Shown here piece by piece: positions 42,286 to 50,633 of a stretch of DNA of 50,633 nucleotides. The notes under the pieces were generated by a model. That model was not told the DNA's origin and searched no databases. It worked only from the letters and a program-made list of their open reading frames with translations. The position numbers and the translations under genes were made by a program. The number at the start of each line of letters is the position of its first letter. Positions within the stretch are counted from its first letter, which is position 1. The DNA comes from an uncultured Clostridia bacterium (lineage in GTDB: Bacteria > Bacillota > Clostridia > Oscillospirales > Acutalibacteraceae), in NCBI GenBank assembly GCA_946493765.1, contig CAMMAZ010000011.1, positions 1-50,633 on the forward strand, written 5' to 3'.

Positions 42286-42327
42286 AAAAGGAAAACAATC
42301 GTTTTGCACACAAAGGATGGTCAATGC

Positions 42328-43191
42328 ATGAAAGTTTCCGAAATTTTAAAAAATAAACATCCGGTTTTATCTTTTGAGGTATTTCCGCCCAAAACCAGCG
42401 ACAGCTTTGAAAGCGTGAAATCCGCAACCGAAAAGATTGCACAGCTGCACCCGGACTTTATGAGCGTGACCTATGGCGCCGGCGGCGGTACCAGTGCATA
42501 CACGCTCTCCATTGCCGAAAATTTAAAAAATCAGTATAACGTCACGACGGTCGCGCATTTGACCTGCGTGTCCTCCACCAAAGAGGCGGTCGGCAATCAG
42601 CTCCAGAAATTAAAGGAAGCGAAAATTGAAAACATTTTAGCGCTCAGAGGCGATATTCCGGAAGGTTTGGAGGATCGTTCGCAGTGGAGCTATCATTATG
42701 CGAACGAACTGATCACAGATATCAAAGCGGCCGGGGATTTCTGCATTGGCGGGGCTTGCTATCCGGAAGGACATGTCGAATCGGAAACTGTGGCGGAAGA
42801 TATTCGGCATTTGAAGCAAAAGGTAGATGCCGGCTGCGATTTTTTGACCACCCAGATGTTTTTTGATAATAACGTTTTTTATAATTTTTTGTATAAAATC
42901 CGGGAAGCGGGCATCACCGTCCCGGTCATCGCCGGGATCATGCCGGTGACCAACGGCAAACAAATCAAGCGAATTTGCCAGTTGTCGGGAACCTATCTCC
43001 CGCAGCGGTTCAAACAGATCGTCGACACGTTCGGCAGCAATCCGGATGCAATGAAACAGGCGGGCATCGCCTATGCCACCGAACAGATCATTGATTTATA
43101 TGCCAACGGTATTCCCGCTGTGCATGTTTATTCCATGAATAAACCGGAAGTCGCCGCAAAAATCAAAGAAAATTTGTCCTGCATTATTTAA
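42328..43191 (+). CDS. metF: MetF, 5,10-methylenetetrahydrofolate reductase
   Basis: It reduces methylene-THF to methyl-THF, the methyl donor for MetH two genes downstream. The 287 residues are the single-domain bacterial form. SFEVFPPK holds the catalytic Glu, followed by SVTYGAGGGT, the FAD-binding LALRGDIPEG, and TTQMFFDN. The ATG at 42328 has AAAGGATGG before it; the upstream open frame covers the promoter. No MetV partner, as found with some acetogen MetF proteins, lies next to it. The next gene begins 14 bases on. Confidence 0.95.
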   Translation: MKVSEILKNKHPVLSFEVFPPKTSDSFESVKSATEKIAQLHPDFMSVTYGAGGGTSAYTLSIAENLKNQYNVTTVAHLTCVSSTKEAVGNQLQKLKEAKIENILALRGDIPEGLEDRSQWSYHYANELITDIKAAGDFCIGGACYPEGHVESETVAEDIRHLKQKVDAGCDFLTTQMFFDNNVFYNFLYKIREAGITVPVIAGIMPVTNGKQIKRICQLSGTYLPQRFKQIVDTFGSNPDAMKQAGIAYATEQIIDLYANGIPAVHVYSMNKPEVAAKIKENLSCII

Positions 43192-43205
43192 AAGGTTTTT
43201 AAAAG

Positions 43206-43826
43206 ATGCAAAATATGTTCATTGAAACGATACAGCTTCCAAACAACGCAGTCACGATCGATAAAGGTGAAGCGCTGCGGTATATGGGCTATGGCAAATT
43301 CGAGCCGGACGCTGCTGCGGCAGCTATGATAGACGACTGTTTGATAAAGGCGCAAGCCGTGTGTGATTATAAAGCCTGTTTTGCCGTTTGTCCGGTATCG
43401 GTTCTGGATGATTCACAAACCGATTTGTCGTTTATGCAGGTTTCTTCCAAAACCTTTGCAAAGCACATGCAGGGCTGCTCGCAGGCGATCGTGTTTGCGG
43501 CGACGGTTGGCATTGGTGCCGACCGTCTGATCGGGAAATACAGCCGTTTGTCTCCGGCAAAGGCCGTCATGACCGACGGGATTTTCACGGCGGCGATTGA
43601 ATCCTTTTGCGATTTGCTGTGCGATGATATTTTTACCGGTCGCTATGGAAACTTAAAATTCAGATACAGTCCGGGCTATGGCGATTTCCCGTTGCCTGCA
43701 CAGCGCACGCTTTTGCAGGTTTTGAATGCCAATGTCAAGATCGGCGTATCATTGACCGACAGCCTTTTGATGACGCCGACAAAATCCGTTTCGGCGATTG
43801 TCGGAATTGTAGACAAAGAGGAGTAA
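43206..43826 (+). CDS. Separate methionine synthase reactivation (AdoMet-binding) domain protein
   Basis: A 206-residue protein matching the C-terminal activation domain of cobalamin-dependent MetH, which remethylates inactive cob(II)alamin with AdoMet and an electron donor. The AdoMet-binding block RYSPGYGDFPLPAQ and the C-terminal TPTKSVSAIVGIV are diagnostic. The N-terminus (about 1-80) is divergent and carries several cysteines (CDYKACFAVCPVSVLDD), unlike the E. coli domain. As a stand-alone protein it would act in trans on the MetH encoded 4 bases downstream, which lacks this domain. Split systems like this are known in Clostridia. The ATG 43206 has AAAAGG upstream. Confidence 0.88.
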   Translation: MQNMFIETIQLPNNAVTIDKGEALRYMGYGKFEPDAAAAAMIDDCLIKAQAVCDYKACFAVCPVSVLDDSQTDLSFMQVSSKTFAKHMQGCSQAIVFAATVGIGADRLIGKYSRLSPAKAVMTDGIFTAAIESFCDLLCDDIFTGRYGNLKFRYSPGYGDFPLPAQRTLLQVLNANVKIGVSLTDSLLMTPTKSVSAIVGIVDKEE

Positions 43827-43830
43827 AAAA

Positions 43831-46248
43831 TTGAAAATCACCGATCAATTAAAACAGGGTTACCTGCTGTTTGACGGCGGCATGGGCACGCTGTTGCAAA
43901 AACAAGGGTTAAAACCCGGTGAGCTGCCGGAAACCTGGAATATCACCCACAAGCAAACAATTATCGAAATGCATAAAGCCTATTACCAGGCGGGCAGTGA
44001 TGTGATCAGCACCAACACTTTCGGCGCTAACCGGCTGAAGTTCACAGGAAAAGACGGGACATATTCCGTTGAAGAAATCATCGGCGCTGCAATGGACAAT
44101 GCCGTTTGCGCTAGAGCCCAGATGCCAAAAGATCGTGAACGCTATATTGCACTGGATGTCGGTCCCTGCGGGAAACTGTTAAAACCGTTGGGCGACTTAG
44201 ATTTTGAAGATGCTGTGGAGCTTTTCGCGCAGATGATCCGCTGCGGCGCCGAACACGGTGCGGATCTGATTCTGATTGAAACGATGAACGACGCTTATGA
44301 GACCAAAGCGGCGGTGTTGGCAGCAAAGGAAAACTGTGATTTGCCGGTGTTTGTGACGAATGTTTATGATGAATCGGGCAAATTGATGACCGGTGCGGAT
44401 CCCGCCGCAATGGTCGCGCTGCTCGAAGGGCTCGGCGTCGACGCGTTGGGGCTGAACTGCTCGCTGGGACCCGATAAAATGCTGCCGATCGTTCGTGAAC
44501 TTTGCGGGTGCGCATCGGTGCCGGTGATCGCCAATCCCAACGCCGGCTTGCCGCATGTGCAAAACGGTCAAACAGAATATGACATCGATGCCGACGCTTT
44601 CGCCGGTTTTATGGCGCAGATCGCGGCAGCCGGTGCCACGGTGCTCGGCGGCTGCTGCGGCACCACGCCGGCATATATCGAAAAATTAAAAACAGCGCTG
44701 CAAACGGTTTCCTTTGCGGCGATCCAACCAAAAAACAGAACGGTCGTTTCGTCCTTCACCCATGCGGTAGCCTTTGAAAAACGTCCGGTGCTGATCGGCG
44801 AGCGCATCAATCCGACCGGCAAATCCAGATTCAAGCAGGCGCTGCGTGAAAACGATCTGGATTATATTTTAAACGAAGGCGTAGCGCAGCAGGAAAAAGG
44901 CGTGGACATTCTGGATGTCAACGTCGGTCTGCCGGAAATCGACGAACCGTCCATGATGCGTCAGGCGGTTTTGGGACTGCAAAGCGTCTGTGACCTGCCG
45001 TTGCAGATCGACACATCGGATGTGGCGGCAATGGAAAGCGCCATGCGGATCTATAACGGTAAACCGCTTGTCAATTCGGTGAACGGCAAAGCGGAAAGCA
45101 TGCATGCGATTTTCCCGTTGGTCAAAAAATACGGCGGCGTCGTTATCGGATTAACACTCGACGAAAGCGGCATTCCCAAAACAGCGGAAGGCCGTTTGCA
45201 AATCGTTGAGAAGATCTATGCAACCGCTAAAACCTATGGAATTGAGAAAAAAGATATTATCATCGACCCGCTTGCCATGGCGATCAGTTCCGACACCAAA
45301 GCCGCTGTCGAAACGCTCAAAACAGTGCGTGCAGTGACCGAAACTTATAAAGGAAAAACCAGCCTTGGCGTTTCCAACATTTCTTTCGGTCTGCCAAATC
45401 GCGAGTTTATCACATCTTCTTTTTTTGTCATGGCAATGGAAAACGGTCTGTCCGCTGCGATCATGAATCCGCATTCTATGGAAATGATGAAAGCCTACCA
45501 CAGCTTTTGCGCGCTGGCCGGGCTGGATGAAAATTGTAAGTCTTATATTGATTTTGCAACCGGTCTGTCTGCACAGATTCAGGTCAGTGGCGGTGTAAAG
45601 GCAAAGCTGCAGGACGTGGAAAATCCACTGCAAAAGGCGATTGTCAAGGGACTCAAAGAGCAGGCGGCCGTTTGCACCGAGGAATTATTAAAAACACATG
45701 GGGCGTTGGAGATCATTGATTGTGAAATTATTCCGGCGCTGGATATCGTCGGTAAAGGCTTTGAAGAAAAAACGGTTTTCCTGCCACAGCTTTTAATGAG
45801 TGCAGAGGCTGCAAAAGCGGCGTTTGAGACGGTTCGGAAAACCATGCCTGCAAACGACGCCAAAAAAGGGAAAATTGTTTTGGCAACGGTGCACGGCGAT
45901 ATTCATGACATCGGCAAAAATATCGTGAAGGTCCTTTTGCAAAACTACGGCTATGAAGTGTTAGATTTGGGAAAAGACGTGCCGCCGCAGGTCGTGTGCG
46001 ACGCGGTGGTTCAAAATCATATTCGTTTGGCGGGACTCAGTGCGCTGATGACAACGACCGTTCCCGCGATGGAGGAAACGATCAAACGGATCAGAAAAGC
46101 GGCGCCGGACTGCAAAGTCGTAGTCGGCGGCGCAGTGATGACCAAAAGCTATGCGCAGATGATCGGAGCCGACCGATATGCCAAAGATGCAATGGAAACG
46201 GTGCGTTATGCCGAATCGATTTTCGGGGGAAAGGATGTTGAAGCATGA
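43831..46248 (+). CDS. metH: MetH, cobalamin-dependent methionine synthase lacking the reactivation domain
   Basis: It transfers a methyl group from methyl-THF via cobalamin to homocysteine. The 805 residues contain a homocysteine/zinc domain (about 1-290, zinc cysteines in LGLNCSLG and GGCCGTTP), a pterin domain (about 310-580, ERINPTGKSRF), a cap helix domain and a Rossmann B12 domain with the axial-ligand motif GDIHDIGKNI (His about 692). The C-terminal AdoMet domain of the 1,200-residue E. coli enzyme is missing and is supplied by the preceding gene. The start is a TTG at 43831 with GAGGAG nine bases upstream. Its stop overlaps the nadA start (ATGA). Confidence 0.95.
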   Translation: MKITDQLKQGYLLFDGGMGTLLQKQGLKPGELPETWNITHKQTIIEMHKAYYQAGSDVISTNTFGANRLKFTGKDGTYSVEEIIGAAMDNAVCARAQMPKDRERYIALDVGPCGKLLKPLGDLDFEDAVELFAQMIRCGAEHGADLILIETMNDAYETKAAVLAAKENCDLPVFVTNVYDESGKLMTGADPAAMVALLEGLGVDALGLNCSLGPDKMLPIVRELCGCASVPVIANPNAGLPHVQNGQTEYDIDADAFAGFMAQIAAAGATVLGGCCGTTPAYIEKLKTALQTVSFAAIQPKNRTVVSSFTHAVAFEKRPVLIGERINPTGKSRFKQALRENDLDYILNEGVAQQEKGVDILDVNVGLPEIDEPSMMRQAVLGLQSVCDLPLQIDTSDVAAMESAMRIYNGKPLVNSVNGKAESMHAIFPLVKKYGGVVIGLTLDESGIPKTAEGRLQIVEKIYATAKTYGIEKKDIIIDPLAMAISSDTKAAVETLKTVRAVTETYKGKTSLGVSNISFGLPNREFITSSFFVMAMENGLSAAIMNPHSMEMMKAYHSFCALAGLDENCKSYIDFATGLSAQIQVSGGVKAKLQDVENPLQKAIVKGLKEQAAVCTEELLKTHGALEIIDCEIIPALDIVGKGFEEKTVFLPQLLMSAEAAKAAFETVRKTMPANDAKKGKIVLATVHGDIHDIGKNIVKVLLQNYGYEVLDLGKDVPPQVVCDAVVQNHIRLAGLSALMTTTVPAMEETIKRIRKAAPDCKVVVGGAVMTKSYAQMIGADRYAKDAMETVRYAESIFGGKDVEA

Positions 46249-47156
46249 TCAAAGATGTTCAAGAGAAAATTTTAAAATTAAAAAAAGAAAAGGATATCTG
46301 CATTTTGGCGCACAGCTATGTTGCGCAGGAGATCATTGAAATCGCGGATTTCACCGGCGATTCCTATGCATTGAGTGTGAAAGCCGCAAAGACCGACGCG
46401 AAAAATGTGATCATGTGCGGCGTGCGGTTTATGGCGGAGACGGTGAAGATCTTATCTCCCGATAAGCGGGTATATCTCGCCAATCCGATTTCCGGCTGCC
46501 CGATGGCGGAGCAGATGGAAAAACAGGAGATTTTAAAGTTTAAACAAGCGCACCCGGATTACACCGTTGTCGCTTACATCAACACCACCGCGGCTTTAAA
46601 AACCGTCTGCGACGTTTGTGTGACCTCTTCATCGGCAGTCAAGATCGTTTCCGGGCTGGCGGCTAAAAATATTTTGTTTATTCCCGATTGCAATCTTGGC
46701 AGCTATGTGCAAAAGCAATGTCCGGATAAAAACATTCATTTATTGAAGGGCGGCTGTCCGGTGCATGCGAAAATGACGGCAAACGACGTTTTAAAAGCCA
46801 AAGCGGAACATCCGAACGCTTTGTTTTTGGTGCATCCCGAATGCGTGCCGGAAGTGGTGGAAAAAGCGGATTTTGTCGGCTCCACCGCGGCGATCGTGGA
46901 TTTCGCATTATCGTCAAGTGCAAAGGAATTTATTATCGGAACCGAAACGAGCATCGCGGAGCATCTGCAATACCAGTGCCCGGACAAACGGTTTTATTAT
47001 CTGTCCACCGGTTTGATGTGCCGGGACATGAAAGCTGTGACCCTGATGGACGTTTATAACTGTGTGTGTGGCAGCGGCGGCGAAGAAATTCTTATGGATG
47101 AAGAAACGATCAGGACGGCTAAGAAATGCATCGATAAAATGATCGCGTTGGGATGA
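46245..47156 (+). CDS. nadA: NadA, quinolinate synthase
   Basis: A 4Fe-4S enzyme that condenses iminoaspartate with dihydroxyacetone phosphate to quinolinate in NAD synthesis. The 303 residues comprise the usual threefold pseudo-symmetric fold. Cysteines placed as cluster ligands are in CGVRFMAE (Cys58), the CVTSSSA region and LMCRDMK; HPECVPEVVE and NTTAALK are family substrate motifs. nadB and nadC, its usual partners, are not in the window. The start overlaps the metH stop and its own stop overlaps tcdA (ATGA at each end), so the three genes are translationally coupled although they belong to different pathways. Confidence 0.95.
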   Translation: MIKDVQEKILKLKKEKDICILAHSYVAQEIIEIADFTGDSYALSVKAAKTDAKNVIMCGVRFMAETVKILSPDKRVYLANPISGCPMAEQMEKQEILKFKQAHPDYTVVAYINTTAALKTVCDVCVTSSSAVKIVSGLAAKNILFIPDCNLGSYVQKQCPDKNIHLLKGGCPVHAKMTANDVLKAKAEHPNALFLVHPECVPEVVEKADFVGSTAAIVDFALSSSAKEFIIGTETSIAEHLQYQCPDKRFYYLSTGLMCRDMKAVTLMDVYNCVCGSGGEEILMDEETIRTAKKCIDKMIALG

Positions 47157-47881
47157 AAATGGACGAATGGAACGCTAGAACAGAGCTTTTACTGGGCAAA
47201 GAAGCGCTTTTAAAATTAAAAAACGCGCGGGTCGCGGTGTTTGGGCTCGGCGGCGTCGGCGGTTATGCCGCGCATGCGTTGGCGCGCAGCGGGATCGGTT
47301 CGATCGATCTGATCGATAATGACAAGGTGGCGTTGTCCAATATCAACCGGCAATTAGTGGCATATCACAGCACTGTAGGGCTCGACAAAGTGCAGGTCAT
47401 TGCAAACCAGCTTTTAGATATCAACCCGGATTTAAAAATCGTGCAGCACAATTTGTTTTTTCTGCCGCAAAATGCCGATCAAATCGACTTTTCGGTTTAT
47501 GATTATGTGCTGGACGCGATCGACACCGTTTCGGGAAAACTGGAGATAATCAAACGCTGCAATGCTTTGGGTGTGCCGGTGGTTTCCTGCATGGGCACCG
47601 GAAACAAGCTGCATCCAGAAATGTTGGAGCTTGCGGATATCTATCAAACTTCGGTTTGTCCGTTAGCGCGGGTGATGCGGTCGCTTTGCCGGAAAAACGG
47701 CATTGAAAAATTAACAGTTGTTTATTCCAAAGAACCGGCGATGCCACCCTGCGCGCCGGCATCTTCAGAAAACCGCCGGCAAGTTCCGGGCAGCGCCGTG
47801 TTTGTACCGGGCGCCGCGGGACTGCTGATGGCGTCCAAAGCCGTGCAGGATTTAATTGTTGAAGAAAAAGAAAGAGCGTGA
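47153..47881 (+). CDS. tcdA: TcdA, tRNA threonylcarbamoyladenosine dehydratase (ThiF/E1 family)
   Basis: An ATP-dependent enzyme that cyclises t6A to ct6A in tRNA. The E1-like Rossmann core is clear: VAVFGLGGVGGYAAHALARSG region (about 24-44), IDLIDNDKVALSNINRQ (about 47-63) with the conserved Asp and Arg, the DAIDTVSGKLEII segment, and the Cys in VVSCMGTGN. The 242 residues are the TcdA length; ThiF or MoeB would have different C-termini, and no ubiquitin-like partner gene is adjacent. It links functionally to tsaD in this window, which makes its substrate t6A, although the two genes are in separate operons. Confidence 0.92.
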   Translation: MKMDEWNARTELLLGKEALLKLKNARVAVFGLGGVGGYAAHALARSGIGSIDLIDNDKVALSNINRQLVAYHSTVGLDKVQVIANQLLDINPDLKIVQHNLFFLPQNADQIDFSVYDYVLDAIDTVSGKLEIIKRCNALGVPVVSCMGTGNKLHPEMLELADIYQTSVCPLARVMRSLCRKNGIEKLTVVYSKEPAMPPCAPASSENRRQVPGSAVFVPGAAGLLMASKAVQDLIVEEKERA

Positions 47882-47888
47882 AATAAAA

Positions 47889-48671
47889 ATGGAATTGAAA
47901 AATTATAACAGAATCGTCTTTAAAGTCGGAACCTCCACATTGACACATGAAAACGGTAAACCGAACTTTAAAAAATTTGAAGAGCTGGTCCGCGTTTTAG
48001 CGGATTTAAAAAACAGTGGCAGAGAAGTTGTGCTGGTTTCATCAGGGGCGATCGCCGTTGGAGCAGACAGCATGAAGCTGCCGCAGCGGCCGACCAGCAT
48101 TGCGGGAAAACAGGCAGTCGCGGCTGTTGGACAATGCGAATTGATGTTTATTTATGATAAGCTCTTTTCGGAATACAATCAGGTCGTCGCACAGGTTTTG
48201 ATGACCAAGGATTCCATGGAAAAGCACAGCGAACGTAACAACGTGGTCAACACCTTTAGCAAACTTTTTCAATATGGCGCGATTCCGGTCGTCAATGAAA
48301 ACGACACGGTTGTGATCGACGAATTGGTGTTTGGCGATAACGACACGTTATCGGCAGTTGTGGCAGATTGTATCGATGCAGACCTTTTGGTGATCATCAC
48401 CGATATTGACGGATTATATGACAAAAATCCCGCGGAGCATGCGGACGCAAAGCTGATTCATGAAGTGAATGAAATCACAGAGGAGTTATTCAAAAATGCA
48501 GGCGGTTCCGGCTCCAACCGGGGAACCGGCGGAATGTATACGAAATTGCAGGCGGCGGTCATCGCGCAGAAAGCAGGCGTCGACACCGTCATTCTGTCGG
48601 GCGCAAATCTGCGCAAAATTTATGATTTGCTCGACGGTGAACAGGTCGGAACGATTTTCAGAGCAAACTAA
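47889..48671 (+). CDS. proB: ProB, glutamate 5-kinase without PUA domain
   Basis: First step of proline synthesis: phosphorylates glutamate. At 260 residues it is the short form, consisting only of the amino acid kinase domain; the C-terminal PUA domain of the 367-residue E. coli protein is absent. KVGTSTLTHENG (N-terminal phosphate loop), VLVSSGAIAVGAD, ENDTV (VNENDTVVIDEL) and TDIDGLYDKNP are intact, as is the GSNRGTGGMYTKLQA motif. Absence of PUA does not prevent activity in other bacteria and may affect proline feedback. The ATG at 47889 is 7 bases after tcdA with only a weak AAGAAAGAG ribosome site. Confidence 0.94.
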   Translation: MELKNYNRIVFKVGTSTLTHENGKPNFKKFEELVRVLADLKNSGREVVLVSSGAIAVGADSMKLPQRPTSIAGKQAVAAVGQCELMFIYDKLFSEYNQVVAQVLMTKDSMEKHSERNNVVNTFSKLFQYGAIPVVNENDTVVIDELVFGDNDTLSAVVADCIDADLLVIITDIDGLYDKNPAEHADAKLIHEVNEITEELFKNAGGSGSNRGTGGMYTKLQAAVIAQKAGVDTVILSGANLRKIYDLLDGEQVGTIFRAN

Positions 48672-48693
48672 AAAGAGAAAGGGTGTTGGACCG

Positions 48694-49941
48694 ATGGTGG
48701 ATTTGAATGAGATGGGTCAAAAGGCCAAAGCAGCGGAACGTGTTTTGGGCATTGCGGGTGAGCAACAGAAAAACAAAGCGCTGTCGCTGATCGCGCAAGG
48801 CATTTATGAGCAGGTTGACACGGTCTTAAAAGCCAACGAAAAAGATATTGAAACGGCAAGACAAATGGGAATCGCAGAAACGATGATCGACCGGCTGCGG
48901 CTGGATGAAGAGCGCGTTAAAGCCATTGCCCGCGCCGTGCTGGATATTATGCGTCTGCCGGATCCCATCGGTGAGATCGAATGGGGACGAACGATGGAAA
49001 ACGGCATGACCATCCGAAAAGTGACGGTGCCGCTTGGCGTGATCGGCATGATCTATGAATCGCGTCCCAATGTCACGGTGGATGCGGCATCGCTTTGTTT
49101 GAAAGCGGGCAACACAGTGATTCTCCGCGGCGGCAAGGAAGCGATCCATTCCAATACCGCGTTTGCAAATATCATGCGCCAAGCGATCCAAAAAGCGGAA
49201 TTGCCTGCCGACTGTGTGCAGCTGATTACCGATACCACCAGAGAGTCCTCCACCGCGCTGATGCAGCTGACCGATTATCTGGATGTGCTGATTCCCCGCG
49301 GCGGCGCAGGGCTCATCAAAGCAGTGGTCGCCAATTCAAAGGTTCCGGTCATTGAAACCGGAACCGGCAACTGCCATGTTTATGTGGATCAGTTTGCAGA
49401 TCTTCAAATGGCGGCACGGATTGTCGATAACGCCAAAACCTCCCGTCCCTCTGTCTGCAACGCATGTGAAAGTCTTTTGGTGCATGAAAGCGTTGCAGAC
49501 ACTTTTTTGCCGATGGTCAAACAGCTGCTGGATCGATCCAATGTGGAAATTCGCGGCTGTGAACAAACGAAAGCGATTTTAGGCGACTGTGTGGTTGCTG
49601 CAACCGATGCAGATTATGCAACAGAATTTCTGGATTATGTGATCTCCGTGAAAGTGGTGGACAGCATCGAGGAAGCGATCGATCATATCACACAGTATTC
49701 CAGCGGGCACAGCGAATGCATTGTCACAGAAAATCTGCCGAATGCAGAAAAGTTTTTGAATGAAGTGGACGCGGCGGCAGTTTATGTCAACGCATCCACA
49801 CGCTTCACCGACGGCGGCGTTTTCGGGTTTGGCGCGGAGATCGGTATTTCCACCCAGAAGGTGCATGCGAGAGGACCGATGGGATTAAAACAGCTAACAT
49901 CGGTTAAATATATCATTGTTGGAAATGGGCAGGTCAGATAA
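48694..49941 (+). CDS. proA: ProA, gamma-glutamyl phosphate reductase
   Basis: Second step of proline synthesis: NADPH-dependent reduction of gamma-glutamyl phosphate to glutamate semialdehyde. The 415 residues are normal length for this aldehyde-dehydrogenase-like family. VPLGVIGMIYESRPNVTVD is the cofactor-domain hallmark, VILRGGKEAIHSN follows, and the catalytic Cys is in SVCNACESLLVH; the C-terminus has GFGAEIGISTQKVHARGP. The ATG 48694 follows AAAGGG. proC is not in the window. It follows proB by 22 bases; the lipoprotein gene starts 1 base after its stop. Confidence 0.96.
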   Translation: MVDLNEMGQKAKAAERVLGIAGEQQKNKALSLIAQGIYEQVDTVLKANEKDIETARQMGIAETMIDRLRLDEERVKAIARAVLDIMRLPDPIGEIEWGRTMENGMTIRKVTVPLGVIGMIYESRPNVTVDAASLCLKAGNTVILRGGKEAIHSNTAFANIMRQAIQKAELPADCVQLITDTTRESSTALMQLTDYLDVLIPRGGAGLIKAVVANSKVPVIETGTGNCHVYVDQFADLQMAARIVDNAKTSRPSVCNACESLLVHESVADTFLPMVKQLLDRSNVEIRGCEQTKAILGDCVVAATDADYATEFLDYVISVKVVDSIEEAIDHITQYSSGHSECIVTENLPNAEKFLNEVDAAAVYVNASTRFTDGGVFGFGAEIGISTQKVHARGPMGLKQLTSVKYIIVGNGQVR

Positions 49942-49942
49942 T

Positions 49943-50581
49943 ATGAAACAGAACTTTTTAAAAATATGTGCCGGAACGCTGTGCGCGGTTGCGCTGTCCG
50001 GCTGTCTTGCAGCCTGCGGCACCGATTCGGCGGAAACGGCGGCAGATTGGACAGAATCAAAATCCGAGACTTTGTCCGATAACAATACGGCAACGGCGGC
50101 CGCCATTATCGGAACGACCGGTTCGAATCGGATAACAGCCGGCAGCACAGTCAAAAACGGAACGGTAAAATCCGGAGATACAACCATGTCTACCGCAAAA
50201 TCAGAACAAACAACAGACGAAAATCAATATACCGTTGTCCGACCGAAAAATTCAACGGTTGTCATCATAACATCGACTCGCCGGCACACCGTAAACAGAG
50301 GCGAACTCACGATTTCCGACTGTTCGGCGTTTTTAGAGCGTTATTATGATACCTACGGCACTGCGGGAGATGATTATCAGGTTGTTTTTGAGAAAGAAGA
50401 GTCCGGAATTTATCATTATATTTTGAAAAATATTGTTATTTCCTACAACAAGGATGGGAGCGTCAATTCTGAAAAAAGCGGTCTTTTGCAGGTGGGCACG
50501 GTCACAGTAAACAAGAAGACCGGTGAAGCGCAAGAATATATTACCGCCACGAAAAAGACTTCAAAATTTAAGATCTCCTAA
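49943..50581 (+). CDS. Hypothetical lipoprotein, 212 aa
   Basis: A predicted secreted lipoprotein with a signal peptide at residues 1-25 (MKQNFLKICAGTLCAVALSG and then a CLAAC lipobox). The second part is a long Thr/Ser/Ala-rich linker (about 27-95), then a basic strand-rich region (VVIITSTRRHTVNRGEL) and a C-terminal alpha/beta domain of some 95 residues ending in a Lys-rich tail. No enzymatic motif is visible. The ATG 49943 is one base after the proA stop and the gene may be translated by coupling; the ribosome site AGGTCAG is weak. Function unknown; a link to proline synthesis is not evident. Confidence 0.8.
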   Translation: MKQNFLKICAGTLCAVALSGCLAACGTDSAETAADWTESKSETLSDNNTATAAAIIGTTGSNRITAGSTVKNGTVKSGDTTMSTAKSEQTTDENQYTVVRPKNSTVVIITSTRRHTVNRGELTISDCSAFLERYYDTYGTAGDDYQVVFEKEESGIYHYILKNIVISYNKDGSVNSEKSGLLQVGTVTVNKKTGEAQEYITATKKTSKFKIS

Positions 50582-50633
50582 AATTGTAGGTTTGTCAATG
50601 ATGTGTTACAGAATTAGAAAACTTCACCGCAAG

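Noticed and set aside
42286-42327. S-box (SAM) or cobalamin riboswitch before metF-metH
   Set aside because: The leader from the predicted start to the ATG is only about 36 bases, too short for either aptamer, and no characteristic sequence is present.
1-50633. tRNA, rRNA genes and CRISPR arrays
   Set aside because: I saw no cloverleaf with a GTTCRA-type T-loop, no rRNA-like conserved blocks and no regularly spaced repeats. A tRNAscan or CRISPR-finder run would settle this.

Overview
The window looks like a chromosomal segment of an anaerobic Gram-positive bacterium of class Clostridia, probably close to the Oscillospirales/Ruminococcaceae. The signs are strong AAAGGAGG-type ribosome binding sites with ATG, GTG and TTG starts, a purine riboswitch, a tRNA-Thr T-box, a single-chain PurL with a fused glutaminase domain, an iron-sulfur type PurF, a methionine synthase whose reactivation domain is a separate gene, a GTP-type PEP carboxykinase and a VanRS-type two-component system. 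This placement is inferred from gene content; no rRNA or tRNA gene was seen. The window is almost entirely genes with short spacers, and I see no phage, integrase, transposase or CRISPR array.

Layout. 1-1.7 kb: a small unknown gene, a ribbon-helix-helix regulator with a paired operator, a hairpin array and a LOG-family gene, all on the minus strand. 1.75-11.4 kb: the purine operon purE-C-F-M-N-D-L, preceded by a consensus promoter, a guanine-type riboswitch aptamer and an intrinsic terminator; purH is absent from its usual place between purN and purD. 11.4-13.5 kb: a small accessory island with two 93%-like copies of a lipoprotein gene (one broken), two XRE regulators and a 127-bp palindromic repeat. 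13.5-18.9 kb: a sensor kinase/regulator pair divergent from a fused ABC ATPase-permease, then a diacylglycerol-kinase-like gene. 18.9-21.7 kb: VanR-VanS-VanY-like genes without vanH, ligase or vanX. 21.9-26.4 kb: thrS-fhs-ferritin on the minus strand behind a threonine T-box (specifier ACC). 26.4-28.7 kb: DUF2975 membrane protein, XRE regulator and DUF4173 membrane protein. 28.8-32.8 kb: a complete phosphorelay, namely a hybrid kinase, an Hpt protein and a receiver-HD-GYP phosphodiesterase. 33-35.6 kb: an EamA transporter and adenine deaminase. 35.8-40.2 kb: polA, an arginine/tyrosine phosphatase, rimI and tsaD. 40.4-42.2 kb: pckG. 42.3-50.6 kb: metF, the MetH reactivation domain, metH, nadA, tcdA, proB, proA and a lipoprotein, tightly packed and partly overlapping.

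Themes. Purine synthesis and salvage (pur operon, ade) and folate one-carbon metabolism (fhs, metF, metH, formyl-folate use by PurN) recur. fhs and ferritin appear to depend on read-through from the thrS T-box. Most of the window is ordinary core metabolism. The parts most worth a second look are the riboswitch with a bulged P3, the duplicated lipoprotein/XRE island with its repeated dyad operator, the VanRS-VanY module whose VanS carries two substitutions in conserved boxes, and the phosphorelay ending in HD-GYP. I do not see a clearly new defence or mobile system.
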